DNA of 64,000 bases from Rhodanobacter thiooxydans. Its GTDB lineage: Bacteria > Pseudomonadota > Gammaproteobacteria > Xanthomonadales > Rhodanobacteraceae. The stretch lies in NCBI RefSeq assembly GCF_030291135.1, contig NZ_CP127409.1:3452422-3516421 (forward strand). Reading direction: 5' to 3'. Position 1 is the first letter of the stretch. Every line of letters begins with the position of its first letter. The notes under the pieces are model-generated. The model had not been told where the DNA came from. It saw only the letters and a program-made list of their open reading frames with translations, and did not search any database. Made by a program: the position numbers and the translations under genes. Below, piece by piece: positions 9,033 through 17,640 of this stretch.

Positions 9033-9054
9033 GCGGCGGGAGTGCTCCCGCCGC
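9033..9054 (-). terminator. GC-rich hairpin downstream of the RND/PII operon
   Basis: GCGGCGGGAG and CTCCCGCCGC form a perfect 10-bp stem with a 2-base loop just after the stop of the PII-like gene. No T-run follows on the minus strand, so it may stabilise or end the transcript without being a textbook intrinsic terminator. Confidence 0.5.
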
Positions 9055-9059
9055 CACGA

Positions 9060-9389
9060 TCAGTCGTTGTCCACACGCCCGTCGATCGGCCATGCCCGAT
9101 CCACCGTGCTCTGGTACACCCAGCCGGCGACCGTCTGACCGGTTCGTCCGTGCAGGCGGATCAGTTGCACGGCGCGTTCGGCCTGATCGTCCTCGCAGAA
9201 CACTTCAAGCTTGATCTGCCTGGTCACCCGTTCGCCCAGTTCCATCGAATAGATCTGTTCTTGGCCGCTGAGCGCGGTCAGCAGACCTTTGACGTCGCTC
9301 ACCGATAGGTAACGAAACCCGGCTTCTTCCAGCGCATGGATGACGTCGACCACACGGCCGCGGTGGATAAATGCCTTTACTTCTTTCAT
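9060..9389 (-). CDS. PII-like signalling protein linked to a metal RND pump
   Basis: A 109-residue protein of the PII superfamily (MKEVKAFIHRGRVVDVIHALEEAGF, with a central segment GERVTRQIKLEVFCEDDQA). It matches the divergent PII-NG type known to sit beside heavy-metal efflux genes rather than nitrogen genes. AAGGAGA lies correctly before the ATG at 9389, and the ATGA overlaps the stop of the RND gene, so it is the last cistron of that operon. PII proteins are trimeric and bind small effectors; here the plausible job is sensing metal or nucleotide to adjust the pump. Function is inferred from family and context. Confidence 0.8.
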   Translation of the reverse strand: MKEVKAFIHRGRVVDVIHALEEAGFRYLSVSDVKGLLTALSGQEQIYSMELGERVTRQIKLEVFCEDDQAERAVQLIRLHGRTGQTVAGWVYQSTVDRAWPIDGRVDND

Positions 9390-12300
9390 GGGGCGGTCTC
9401 CTTGGCGAGGCGCCGGGCGGCGCGTTCTTCGATCCAGTCGTAGAGCACCGGCAACAGCACCAGAGTCAGCAACGTCGAGGTGATCAGCCCGCCGACCACC
9501 ACGGTGGCGAGTGGACGCTGGGTTTCGGCACCGACACCACTGGAGAGCAGCATCGGCACCAGGCCCAGGATGGCCACGCTCGCCGTCATCATCACTGGGC
9601 GCATGCGCAACGCCGTGCCGCGGATCACCGCCTCCCGCACGGGCAAGCCTTTCTCGCGTTGCTCGTTCAAGAAGCTCACCAACACGATGCCGTTCAACAT
9701 CGCCACGCCGAACACCGCGATAAACCCGATCGCCGAAGGCACCGACAGGTACTGCCCGGTGATCGCCAGGCCGACGATGCCGCCGATGGTGGCGAATGGC
9801 ACGTTGGCCAGGATCAGCGCGGCGTACTTCACCGAGTTGAACGCGGTGTAGAGCAAGACGAAGATGAAGAAGATCGTTGCCGGCACGATCAACGACAACC
9901 GCTTCAACGCCCGCTGCTGGTTCTCGAACGCGCCGCCCCATTCGCTGTAGTAACCGGTCGGCAGCTTCACCTGTTGCGCGATGGCCGCATTGGCGTCCTT
10001 GACGAAGCCGTCGATGTCACGACCGCGCACGTCCATCTGGATCACCGCATAGCGCTGCAACTGCTCGCGGCGAATGAACGAGTAGCCTTCCGCATCGCTG
10101 ACCTCGGCCACCTGCGACAACTGCACCAGCGCGCCGCTGGCCGTACGGATCGGAATACGCTGGATCGCCGGCAAGGACGCCTTGTCCGCATCGTTCAGTC
10201 GCACCGCGATGTCGAAGCGTTTCACCCCGTCGAGCAGCGTGGTCACCGGCTCGCCACCGATGCCATTCTTCACCACCGTCAGCACGTCGTCGGCGTTCAA
10301 GCCATAACGAGCCAGCGCATCGCGATCCACCTTGATGCGGATTTGCGGCTTGCCGATGTTCGCCTCCAGCGCCAGATCCGCGACGCCCGGCACGCCGGCC
10401 AAGGCGTTCTTGACGCGACCGCTCAGGCGATCCAGCTCGCCCAGATCGTCGCCGTAGATCTTCAATGCCAAGGTGGCGCGCACACCCGAGATCAATTCCT
10501 CGATGCGCATCTGGATCGGCTGGGTGTAGCTCACCACCGCGGTCGGCAAGGCTGCCGACAGTTCCTTCTGCATGGCCTCCTCGATGCTCTCCAGCGTTTC
10601 GCCCTTGCGCCATTGATCCTTGGGCTTCAGCGGTGTGTACACCTCCATGTAGTTCACGTCGGCGGTTTCGCCTTTCTCGGCGCGACCGATCATTGCCAGC
10701 GTGGTCTCGACCTCGGGAAACTTCTGTTTGACCAGCGTCGACACCTGTTTGGAGATGGCGATGGATTCATCCAGCGACGCCGACGGGATCGAGGTGATGC
10801 GCCACATGATGGCGCCTTCTTTCAGGTTGGGCATGAACTCCTTGCCGAGGAACGGGAACAGCGCAAGGCTGCCGATCAAGGCACCGGCGGCGATGCCCAG
10901 CACCAGCTTGCGCCGCGCCAGCGCCCAGGCGAGCACCGTGGCGTAATGGCGTTTCAGGAACGCCACCAGCCAGGTGTCCTTCTCCACCTTCGGTTTCAAC
11001 ACCAGCGCGGCGAGCACCGGGATCAGCGTCAACGCCAGAATCAGGGAGCCGGCCATCGCGAAGCTGATGTTGAACGCCATCGGCTTGAACATCTTGCCTT
11101 CCAGCCCTTGCAGACTGAACAGCGGCAGGAACACCACAATGATGATCAGAATCGCGAACGCCATCGGGTTGGCCACCTCGCGAGCCGCGGCCAGCACGGC
11201 AGCCGTGCGATCCACCGGTTCGCCATGCGCCCTGCGCTCGGCCATGATGCGGTAGGCGTTTTCCACCATCACCACCGCCCCATCCACCATCATGCCGATA
11301 CCGATCGCCAGGCCCGCCAGTGACATCAGGTTGGCCGACAGCCCGACCTGATTCATGCAGATGAAGGCAATCAGCATCGCCAACGGCAACGCCACGACGA
11401 CAACCAGCGCGCTGCGGAACTCGCCCAGAAACAGGAACAGCACCAGCGCCACCAGGATCGAACCTTCCACCAGCGCACGCACGGCGGTGCCCACCGCCGC
11501 GTTAACCAGTTCGGTGCGCTCGTACACCGGTTTCACGACCACGCCCGGCGGCAAGGATTGCTTCACCGTATCGAGCTTGGCCTTGACCGCATCGACCACG
11601 CTCTTGGCGTTCTCACCGATGCGAGCCAGCGCCTGGCCCATCACCACTTCCTTGCCATCGCGGGTGACTGCACCGGTGCGTGGCGCACCCGCTTCGGTGA
11701 TGGTGGCAACGTCACGCACGTACACCGGCGTGCCGTCGTCGGTCTTCAGCACAATGTTGCCCAGGTCTTTCGCGTTCTGGACCAGGCCCAACCCGCGCAC
11801 CAGATATTGCTCGCGGCCGACGTCGACAAAGTTGCCGCCGACCTGCGCGTTGTTCGCCTGCAGCGCCTCGATCACCTCCTTGAAGCCGAGCTTGTGCGCA
11901 ATCAGCTTCATCGGGTCGATACGCACCTGGAACTGCTTTTCCTGCCCGCCCCACGAGGTGACGTCATCGACGCCAGGGGCGGTACGCAGGATCAGGCGGA
12001 TGGTCCAGTCCTGCAGCGTGCGCAGATCCATGTCGTTCGGTGCCGTGCCGGCTGTGGCACCCTTGAGCTTGTCGTCAGCACGCTCGACCGTGTACCAGAA
12101 CACCTGGCCAAGGCCGGAGGTGTTCGGTCCCATCTCGGGCTTGCCGTAACCGGCCGGCAGGCGATCGCCGACTTGCTGCAACCGTTCGTTGACCAGCTGA
12201 CGGGCGAAATAGATATCCATGCTGTCGTCGAAGTACACCGACACGTAGGACAAGCCGAACAGGCTCACCGAGCGGATATGTTCCACCTTGGGCAAGCCGG

Positions 12301-12523
12301 CCAACGCCGACTCCACCGGGGTGGTGAGCAGTTGTTCCACGTCCTCCGCCGCAAGCCCCGAGGCTTCGGTATAGACATTGACCTGCACCGGCGTGACATC
12401 GGGGAATGCGTCGATGGGCAGCTGGCGTACCGCCTGGAAACCGAGAAACCCGATCACCACGAAGATGATCAGCACCAGCACCTTGTAGCGCAGGGAGAAT
12501 TCAACCAGACGTTCCAGCATCAT
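9386..12523 (-). CDS. czcA: HME-RND inner-membrane metal efflux pump, CzcA/CusA family
   Basis: A 1045-residue proton-driven pump of the heavy-metal-exporting RND family, the usual length for CzcA. It has the N-terminal helix followed by PIDAFPDVTPVQVNVYTEASG, a large periplasmic porter domain, the helix-4 motif GIGMMVDGAVVMVEN with the key Asp, and a second half repeating the pattern. It should assemble with the adaptor and outer-membrane channel encoded directly upstream; stop and start codons overlap (ATGA) at both gene junctions. Likely substrates are Zn, Cd, Co or Ni, since a separate Cus-type system lies further on, but reading alone cannot settle this. Confidence 0.93.
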   Translation of the reverse strand: MMLERLVEFSLRYKVLVLIIFVVIGFLGFQAVRQLPIDAFPDVTPVQVNVYTEASGLAAEDVEQLLTTPVESALAGLPKVEHIRSVSLFGLSYVSVYFDDSMDIYFARQLVNERLQQVGDRLPAGYGKPEMGPNTSGLGQVFWYTVERADDKLKGATAGTAPNDMDLRTLQDWTIRLILRTAPGVDDVTSWGGQEKQFQVRIDPMKLIAHKLGFKEVIEALQANNAQVGGNFVDVGREQYLVRGLGLVQNAKDLGNIVLKTDDGTPVYVRDVATITEAGAPRTGAVTRDGKEVVMGQALARIGENAKSVVDAVKAKLDTVKQSLPPGVVVKPVYERTELVNAAVGTAVRALVEGSILVALVLFLFLGEFRSALVVVVALPLAMLIAFICMNQVGLSANLMSLAGLAIGIGMMVDGAVVMVENAYRIMAERRAHGEPVDRTAAVLAAAREVANPMAFAILIIIVVFLPLFSLQGLEGKMFKPMAFNISFAMAGSLILALTLIPVLAALVLKPKVEKDTWLVAFLKRHYATVLAWALARRKLVLGIAAGALIGSLALFPFLGKEFMPNLKEGAIMWRITSIPSASLDESIAISKQVSTLVKQKFPEVETTLAMIGRAEKGETADVNYMEVYTPLKPKDQWRKGETLESIEEAMQKELSAALPTAVVSYTQPIQMRIEELISGVRATLALKIYGDDLGELDRLSGRVKNALAGVPGVADLALEANIGKPQIRIKVDRDALARYGLNADDVLTVVKNGIGGEPVTTLLDGVKRFDIAVRLNDADKASLPAIQRIPIRTASGALVQLSQVAEVSDAEGYSFIRREQLQRYAVIQMDVRGRDIDGFVKDANAAIAQQVKLPTGYYSEWGGAFENQQRALKRLSLIVPATIFFIFVLLYTAFNSVKYAALILANVPFATIGGIVGLAITGQYLSVPSAIGFIAVFGVAMLNGIVLVSFLNEQREKGLPVREAVIRGTALRMRPVMMTASVAILGLVPMLLSSGVGAETQRPLATVVVGGLITSTLLTLVLLPVLYDWIEERAARRLAKETAP

Positions 12524-13617
12524 TCTTCTCCCAGCTGCGAGCGCAGCAAGCGGGCCTTCAACGCGAAGGCTCCCTTGCGCACATAGGTATCGCCAGCCTT
12601 GAGGCCCTGGGTGACCACCGTCCAGCCATCACGCGTGTCGCCGACCATCACGGACGCCGGCTCGAACGGGCCCTTGCCTTTGGCGAGGAATACGGTCGGC
12701 TGGTTCTGCAGCAACACGATCGCTTCGGCGGGCACCGCCAGCTTCTGCACGGCGCCGCCGACGGCGATGCGGGCCTCGACCAGTTCCCCCGGATGCAACA
12801 GATCCTTGCGGTTGTCGACTTCGATGCGCACCGGCACGGTGCGCGTGCGCTCATCGGTCTGATGCGAGCGCTGGACCACCTTGCCGGGTATTTCGGTGTC
12901 GTGCACGAGAATGCGGGCGTCGGCATCGGGCTTGACCCGTTCGGCATCGGCCGGCGCCATCTGTGCGACGACCCATACCGAATCTTCCTTGACCAGGGTG
13001 AACAGCGTGCGGCCGGGTTCCACCCGCTCACCGACCAGAAATTCGTCGGTGGTGACGCGACCGGCGGCCGGGGCAAGCAGCTCGAAGCTGCCATCGGCAC
13101 CAGCCGAACCCTTGCGCAGCAACACATCGATCTGACCGTCGGACAGCCCGTAGGCACGCAATTTGGCGCGCGCCTGATCGCGCTGCACCTTTGCTTCGTT
13201 GTAGCGCCGTGCCGACACCGCCTGCGGCCCCAGCGACGCGATGCGTTGCCAATCCTGTTCGGCCACGATCAACGTGCCTTGCGTCTCGGCCACCTGCACG
13301 CTGGAGAGCACCACCAACGGCGCTCCGGTTTTCACCACGTCGCCGAGCTTGGCCTTGCGGGCCAGCACCTGCGATTCCACGCGCGGCGACACCAGTACGG
13401 TGGAATACGCATCGGCTTTCACTTCGCCTGGGGCTTTCAACTCGTCGGTCAGGGCACGCGGAGCGGCCTTGTCGAGGACAATGCCGGCGTCCTTGATTGC
13501 CTTGGCGTCGAGCGCCAGCGGATTGGCCGGTGCGGGTTCCTGCGCCATGACGGGGCCGGCCAGCGCAGCCAGCAGCGCCATGCCCAGCAGGCTGCGTTTC
13601 AAAAGAGAGACATTCAT
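12520..13617 (-). CDS. czcB: Periplasmic adaptor of RND metal efflux, CzcB-like
   Basis: A 365-residue membrane-fusion protein with a signal peptide (MNVSLLKRSLLGMALLAALA). A barrel-sandwich/biotinyl-lipoyl-like hybrid and a short helical hairpin follow (VLVSPRVESQVLARKAKLGD; LAPAAGRVTTDEFLVGERV). The C-terminus has the CzcB-type pattern VVTQGLKAGDTYVRKGAFAL. It bridges the inner-membrane pump and the TolC-type channel. Four-base overlaps with both neighbours show one co-translated operon. There is no His-rich N-terminal extension, which is found in some CzcB proteins. Confidence 0.9.
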   Translation of the reverse strand: MNVSLLKRSLLGMALLAALAGPVMAQEPAPANPLALDAKAIKDAGIVLDKAAPRALTDELKAPGEVKADAYSTVLVSPRVESQVLARKAKLGDVVKTGAPLVVLSSVQVAETQGTLIVAEQDWQRIASLGPQAVSARRYNEAKVQRDQARAKLRAYGLSDGQIDVLLRKGSAGADGSFELLAPAAGRVTTDEFLVGERVEPGRTLFTLVKEDSVWVVAQMAPADAERVKPDADARILVHDTEIPGKVVQRSHQTDERTRTVPVRIEVDNRKDLLHPGELVEARIAVGGAVQKLAVPAEAIVLLQNQPTVFLAKGKGPFEPASVMVGDTRDGWTVVTQGLKAGDTYVRKGAFALKARLLRSQLGEE

Positions 13618-14903
13618 CGGGAAACATCCTGAGTGCGGCCGTCGAGCCAGTCGGTCAGACGGCCCGCGGCGGTGAGGTAGTCGAACCAGGTCTGCCAGGT
13701 TTGGCTTTCCAGTTCCTGGCCGGACAACGCGGTATCCAGGCTTTGCTTGAGCTGCACGAGGTAATCGGAGGTGCTGATTTCACCGGCACGCCAGAGTTTC
13801 TCCAGCAGAGCGGTGCGATCCTCGAACGCGGCGGCACGACCGCTGCGAAAGGCTTCGGTCGCACCACGCAAGGCGGCGTAGCGGGCTTGCGCTTCCTGCA
13901 ATCCGGCGCGCAACACAAACTGGCGTGAGCGGACGCCGGCGGCAGCCGCATCGGCTTCCGCACGGGCGGCATCCACTTCGGCGCGTCCGGTGTTGAGTAC
14001 CGGCAACGGAATGGACACACTTACGCCGATCACCTGATCGGTCCGCGGGCCGCTGCGCACCTGACCGCCGGTCAGACTGAGCGTGGGATCGGGAATGCGT
14101 GCCCGGCGGGCGACCTGCACCCCGGCCTCGGCGCTCGCCTGCTGGGCACGGGCCTGACGCAGTTCGGGTAGTTCGTCGACGGGCAGCGGCGTGACACTGC
14201 CCGCCGCCGGTGACATGCCCTTGGGCAACGGTGGCAGCGCGGTCAGTTGATCACCGCTGATGGCCAGCAACGCCGCGCGGGCCGCCGCTTCATTGCCCGC
14301 GAGGGTGGCTTGTTGCACCTGCGCCTCGCCCAAGGCCAGGCCGGCCAGATCGCGTTCGGGGCTGCTGATGTCGCCGACCTTCAGTCGCTGCGCGGCCAAG
14401 TCATCGAAGCGCAGCATCAGCGCCAGGCGACGCTGACCCAGCTCGCTCTGTCGGGCCGCAAGTGCGGCCGTCGACCACGCTTTCAGCCAGCGGGTGGCCA
14501 CGTCGCGACGCAAGAGGTTGTAGCCAGCTTCAGCAGCCAGCAGGTCGGCCTCGCCCTGGCTGGCCCGGGCGCGACGCTTGCCGGACAGATCCAGCGGCAG
14601 GCTGATGCCGGCCGTGCGCCGATTGGCGTCCGCGTTCTCCGCATCGAGCGACAGTGAGGGGTTGTACAGCGGCTGCGCAGCGGCACGCGCACGGGCCTGG
14701 GCAGCATCAAGGTCTGCCCGCGCGGCCTGCACCTCGGGACTGGCTTGCCAGATACGGCGCACCGCATCCTGCAAGGGAGACGATGCTAACGATGTCGGTA
14801 GGGGAACTGCGGGTGGGGAAGGATAGGATACGGGGGCGGCACTGAGCATCGCCGCATACAACAGACACACGGTGCCGATCGGCACCGAACGAAAAACAGA
14901 CAT
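13614..14903 (-). CDS. czcC: TolC-family outer-membrane factor, CzcC-like
   Basis: A 429-residue outer-membrane efflux protein with an N-terminal signal sequence (MSVFRSVPIGTVCLLYAAML) and two repeated helical hairpin domains rich in Ala, Arg, Gln and Leu (ARADLDAAQARARAAAQPLYNPSLSLD; later EVDAARAEADAAAAGV). It is the first gene of the czcCBA-PII operon and overlaps czcB by four bases. Together the three form an envelope-spanning export complex. A signal for regulation was not found in the short region upstream. Confidence 0.9.
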   Translation of the reverse strand: MSVFRSVPIGTVCLLYAAMLSAAPVSYPSPPAVPLPTSLASSPLQDAVRRIWQASPEVQAARADLDAAQARARAAAQPLYNPSLSLDAENADANRRTAGISLPLDLSGKRRARASQGEADLLAAEAGYNLLRRDVATRWLKAWSTAALAARQSELGQRRLALMLRFDDLAAQRLKVGDISSPERDLAGLALGEAQVQQATLAGNEAAARAALLAISGDQLTALPPLPKGMSPAAGSVTPLPVDELPELRQARAQQASAEAGVQVARRARIPDPTLSLTGGQVRSGPRTDQVIGVSVSIPLPVLNTGRAEVDAARAEADAAAAGVRSRQFVLRAGLQEAQARYAALRGATEAFRSGRAAAFEDRTALLEKLWRAGEISTSDYLVQLKQSLDTALSGQELESQTWQTWFDYLTAAGRLTDWLDGRTQDVSR

Positions 14904-14974
14904 GAAACCATCTCCTGAAAACGATCACGAAGCGATGCACCGCACAGGCGGTGGTATCGCGTAACGGAGTGGTT

Positions 14975-15364
14975 TCAGGCGATGGGAGGGCGTAGCAGCG
15001 AGCCGGTCGTGGCCGGCGTGAATCCCGAATGGATGGTGAGTAGTGCGAAACGGGCTTCCATCCTGACGATGGGAAGCGGCGCGCTGACGGGGAACGTCAC
15101 CGAATGCGCACAGGCACAATGGCAACTGCGCCCTTCACCCAGAAGACAGGGGTTCGCTTCGTCAGCCGATACCGTACTGACGGCGGTATCCGCCAGCAGG
15201 GTGGTCGGAGCAGCAGCGGTCGCCGAAGCGAATCGCGCTCCCAGCCCATCGGCCACGCAGATCGAACCGCTGACCAGCTTGATCAGCAACACGGCCACGG
15301 CCAACACCCACAAACCGCGATGGCGGCGCAAGCGAGTCAGCAGTGATGGCGCAGACTGATACAT
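14975..15364 (-). CDS. Small cysteine/histidine-bearing membrane-anchored protein upstream of czcC
   Basis: A 129-residue protein with a basic N-terminus, one hydrophobic segment (GLWVLAVAVLLIKLVSG), an exported part containing GEGRSCHCACAHS, and a C-terminus ending LLRPPIA. The layout (one anchor, a short C/H metal-binding patch, a proline-rich end) is shared with the proteins at 32550 and 40424, each of which precedes a metal-export operon. It resembles CzcI/CopL/DUF2946-type accessory proteins that modulate metal induction. Function is inferred from context; the sequence alone shows only a likely periplasmic metal-binding site. Confidence 0.65.
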   Translation of the reverse strand: MYQSAPSLLTRLRRHRGLWVLAVAVLLIKLVSGSICVADGLGARFASATAAAPTTLLADTAVSTVSADEANPCLLGEGRSCHCACAHSVTFPVSAPLPIVRMEARFALLTIHSGFTPATTGSLLRPPIA

Positions 15365-15421
15365 CCTTCGATCCTATACGACAGACGCACTGTTAGACAA
15401 TTTCATCCGACCGCTTTTTGA

Positions 15422-15859
15422 TCAGGTCCGCTGGCCATCCGTATCGATCACTACCTCACCGTCTTCCTTGGCGAACGAGCGTGTCACAGGGGGCAGGATG
15501 TCGAGTACAACTTCGGAGGGACGGCATAACCGTGTGCCACGTGGTGTGACCACGAAGGGGCGGTTGATCAGGATCGGATGCTTCAGCATGGCATCGATGA
15601 TGACGTCATCGGTGATTCCGGGGGCACCCAATCCTATCTCGGCGAAAGGCGTTCCCTTTTCACGCAATGCCTCGCGTGGCTTGAGTATGGCTTCGTCGAT
15701 GAGCTGGATCAATTGCTCGCGACTGGGCGGCGTCTTGAGATATTCGATCACCGTGAGCTCAATGCCGGCGTGGCAGAGCAACGCCAGTGTGTTGCGCGAT
15801 GTGCCCGCAATAGGGGTGTGGTAAATCGTGGCGGTCAGCGGGGGCGTGGTGGCCGTCAT
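15422..15859 (-). CDS. ArsC-like arsenate reductase lacking the catalytic cysteine
   Basis: A 145-residue protein clearly homologous to glutaredoxin-dependent ArsC. It has TIYHTPIAGTSRNTL at the active site and HPILINRPFVVTPRGTRLCRP carrying the conserved arginines. In ArsC the active-site loop contains a Cys (ACGTSRNT) that forms the arsenate adduct; here that position is Ala18, read directly from GCG. Reductase activity by the known mechanism is therefore not expected. The ATG at 15859 overlaps the stop of an upstream remnant (TGATG); an earlier in-frame start would lie within that remnant. It may be decaying, or have kept an arsenate-binding role. Confidence 0.85.
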   Translation of the reverse strand: MTATTPPLTATIYHTPIAGTSRNTLALLCHAGIELTVIEYLKTPPSREQLIQLIDEAILKPREALREKGTPFAEIGLGAPGITDDVIIDAMLKHPILINRPFVVTPRGTRLCRPSEVVLDILPPVTRSFAKEDGEVVIDTDGQRT

Positions 15860-15980
15860 CAGCGCCCCCCTTTGACGCAACAGCTGGCCTTCCCCGGTGG
15901 TTCCACCGAGGTGGTCATGGCTGCCTCAATGACGTTGGCCGCATCCGACAGCGCACGCGCTTCGGCCGCTCCCTTGGCCG
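15859..15980 (-). pseudogene. C-terminal remnant of an unidentified gene before arsC
   Basis: A frame ending ALSDAANVIEAAMTT...KASCCVKGGR stops at TGATG, overlapping the ATG of the ArsC-like gene. This is the coupling expected of a natural upstream partner in an ars operon. Its 5' part is missing: upstream the frame runs into the integrase remnant. The Cys-Cys near the end would suit an arsenic-binding protein, but the family was not recognised. The left boundary is approximate. Confidence 0.4.
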
Positions 15981-16087
15981 CCCCAGGCGATTTCGAAATG
16001 ACGCATGGCCGAGGCATAGCTGCGCCGGGTATTGGCACGCGTGGCCGTAACTAGGTACCGATCGATGGCGGCGGCGAATCGCTCATC
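15926..16087 (-). pseudogene. N-terminal remnant of a tyrosine integrase
   Basis: About 35 codons encode FAAAIDRYLVTATRANTRRS then YASAMRHFEIAWGG, a pattern typical of the N-terminal SAM-like core-binding domain of xanthomonad phage-type integrases. The frame then diverges and stops, with all catalytic residues missing. It lies immediately after the merR stop and merges into the ars-side remnant, marking a past deletion or recombination junction between the mercury and arsenic segments. Confidence 0.5.
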
Positions 16088-16495
16088 TCAACAGCTGTGC
16101 AACGAGGCGATCAAGGGACAGGCAATGGTGCCGCGATGCGAATCGCACTGAGCCACCAGACGGGACAGGACGGTCTCCATGCGCTTGAGGTCTTTCAGGC
16201 GAGCGCGCACGTCAGCCAGATGCCGCGCGGCGAATTCCGCCGCCTCGCTGCAATGGGTACCATCCTCCAACGTGAGCAGCTGTGCGACTTCGTCGAGGCT
16301 GAAACCCAGCCGCTGCGCGGATTTGATGAATTTCACCCGGGCGACATCTACACCACCATAGCGCCGGATGCTGCCATAAGGTTTATCCGGTTCCGGGAGC
16401 AGGCCCTTGCGTTGATAGAACCGGATGGTTTCCAGGTTGACCCCAGCGGCTTTGGCAAATGCGCCAATGGTCACTTGCTCCGAACTGCTTCCCAT
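16088..16495 (-). CDS. merR: Mercury-responsive transcriptional regulator MerR
   Basis: A 135-residue MerR. The N-terminal winged helix ([26 protein letters not shown]) is followed by the dimerisation helix. The three Hg(II) ligands are present: Cys in DGTHCSEA, and the pair in [17 protein letters not shown] with the C-x8-C spacing of MerR from Tn501/Tn21. It is transcribed divergently from the mer structural genes. Bound at the dyad at 16507-16522, it should repress without Hg and, with Hg, underwind the 19-bp spacer to allow open-complex formation. Confidence 0.96.
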   Translation of the reverse strand: MGSSSEQVTIGAFAKAAGVNLETIRFYQRKGLLPEPDKPYGSIRRYGGVDVARVKFIKSAQRLGFSLDEVAQLLTLEDGTHCSEAAEFAARHLADVRARLKDLKRMETVLSRLVAQCDSHRGTIACPLIASLHSC

Positions 16496-16500
16496 ACCGG

Positions 16501-16531
16501 TTGACTCCGTATATGACTACGGAAGTAGCTT
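16501..16531 (+). promoter_or_regulatory. mer promoter-operator (MerR site)
   Basis: A -35 box TTGACT (16501-16506) and a -10 box TAGCTT (16526-16531) are separated by exactly 19 bp, the over-long spacing that makes mer promoters MerR-dependent. Within the spacer is the dyad CCGTA-tatgac-TACGG at 16507-16522, nearly identical to the Tn501/Tn21 operator. It drives the mer structural genes to the right, and MerR presumably autoregulates from the same site. Confidence 0.93.
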
Positions 16532-16560
16532 ACGCCCGGTTCATCCCTTTGGAGAAGCCC

Positions 16561-17161
16561 ATGCCCGTGTCCGTTGGCATCTACTCGGTGCCGCTGGTGT
16601 GCGAGGCGGTGCCGCAGATCGGTTGCGGGTGCCTTGCCAAACCCGTACTGACCCAACTGGGCGATCACCCCGATATTGCACGGGCCTGGTTGCACCATCG
16701 CGGTGACGTGATCGCGATCGAATGGTTGCGTGAGCTTGATACCGATCAGCAGGTGGGCCTACTGCGTGCTGCCCTCGGCGGTGACAGCCATGTTGCTTTG
16801 GTAGCTACCGCGGCGGCGTCGGCGTTGCTTGCCTCCTTTCCAAACCCTTCCGCACTGGTACCAGCGCGAGACGGTCGATCAGCTCAGTCAGGAAGAGGCG
16901 CACACCATCGCCGTCCGTCTTCTCCAACGGCTGTCGCACGCACGCGTTCCGTTGCCCGATAGGGCCGCACCGCAATGCGATCTCGCGTGTGCGCTGCAAG
17001 AGGTTCTTGTGGCGGACGAGGCCATGGCTATCGAAGCCCGGCTTGCCAGGCTGCTCGTGGTGGCGCGAAACGCATTCCAGCAACATCTTGAACCGAACGC
17101 ACTGCCGCAGCTCGATGCGTGGTTGACCCCCGCTGCGCTCTTGCCCGAGGGCGCCGGTTGA
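16561..17161 (+). pseudogene. Frameshift-split gene between merR and merT
   Basis: The first gene after the mer promoter starts at ATG 16561 and reads MPVSVGIYSVPLVCEAVPQI, then GCGCLAKPVLTQLGDHP. A plausible protein continues to about position 16830. From there the protein-like sequence moves to another frame (PPFQTLPHWYQRETVDQLSQ, then ARLARLLVVARNAFQQHLEP) and runs to the TGA at 17161. The original frame carries on into low-quality Arg/Ser-rich sequence to 16962. A single indel around 16820-16860 would rejoin a protein of about 200 residues. It has a CGC motif but no recognised family. It could be a genuine pseudogene, a sequencing error, or two overlapping small genes. Confidence 0.55.
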
Positions 17162-17259
17162 CGTATCGCCCAGGCCCGTGAAATCCACACGCTTGACTCT
17201 GTACCTATGTACGCGAATACAGTGCTCGCGTCGATTCTCCATCCATCGGGACCGCATCC

Positions 17260-17622
17260 ATGGAAAACACCCAAGACTCCAAGAAGACCGGTTCTGGCGC
17301 TCTTGTGGCTGGCGGGATCGCCGCGCTCCTAGCGTCGACCTGCTGCCTCGGCCCACTGGTGCTGATCACTCTCGGATTCAGTGGCGCCTGGATCGGCAAC
17401 CTGGCGGCGCTCGAACCGTACCGTCCGTTCTTTATCGGTGCGGCGTTGATCGCGATGGTCTTCGCCTGGCGTCGCATCTACCGGCCCACCGTGGCGTGCG
17501 CGCCCGGCGACATCTGCGCTGTGCCGCAGGTCAAGACCACCTACAAAGTATTGTTCTGGATCGTCGCAGCCCTGGTGCTCGTGGCGCTGGCCTTCCCCTA
17601 TCTCGCCCCGCTGTTTTACTGA
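17260..17622 (+). CDS. merT: Mercuric ion transporter MerT
   Basis: A 120-residue inner-membrane protein with three hydrophobic helices. The diagnostic vicinal cysteines lie in helix 1 (LLASTCCLGPLVLITLGFSG) and a second Cys pair in the cytoplasmic loop (VACAPGDICAV). MerT takes Hg(II) from MerP and passes it inward to MerA. It is followed 18 bases later by merP with GGAGG before the start. Length and motifs are typical of the family. Confidence 0.96.
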   Translation: MENTQDSKKTGSGALVAGGIAALLASTCCLGPLVLITLGFSGAWIGNLAALEPYRPFFIGAALIAMVFAWRRIYRPTVACAPGDICAVPQVKTTYKVLFWIVAALVLVALAFPYLAPLFY

Positions 17623-17640
17623 CCCGTCGGAGGATCCCCC

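Noticed and set aside
9371..11323. Long plus-strand frame (650 codons) opposite the czcA-like gene
   Set aside because: Composition is His/Gln/Arg-rich and repetitive, with no start signal; shadow of the RND gene.
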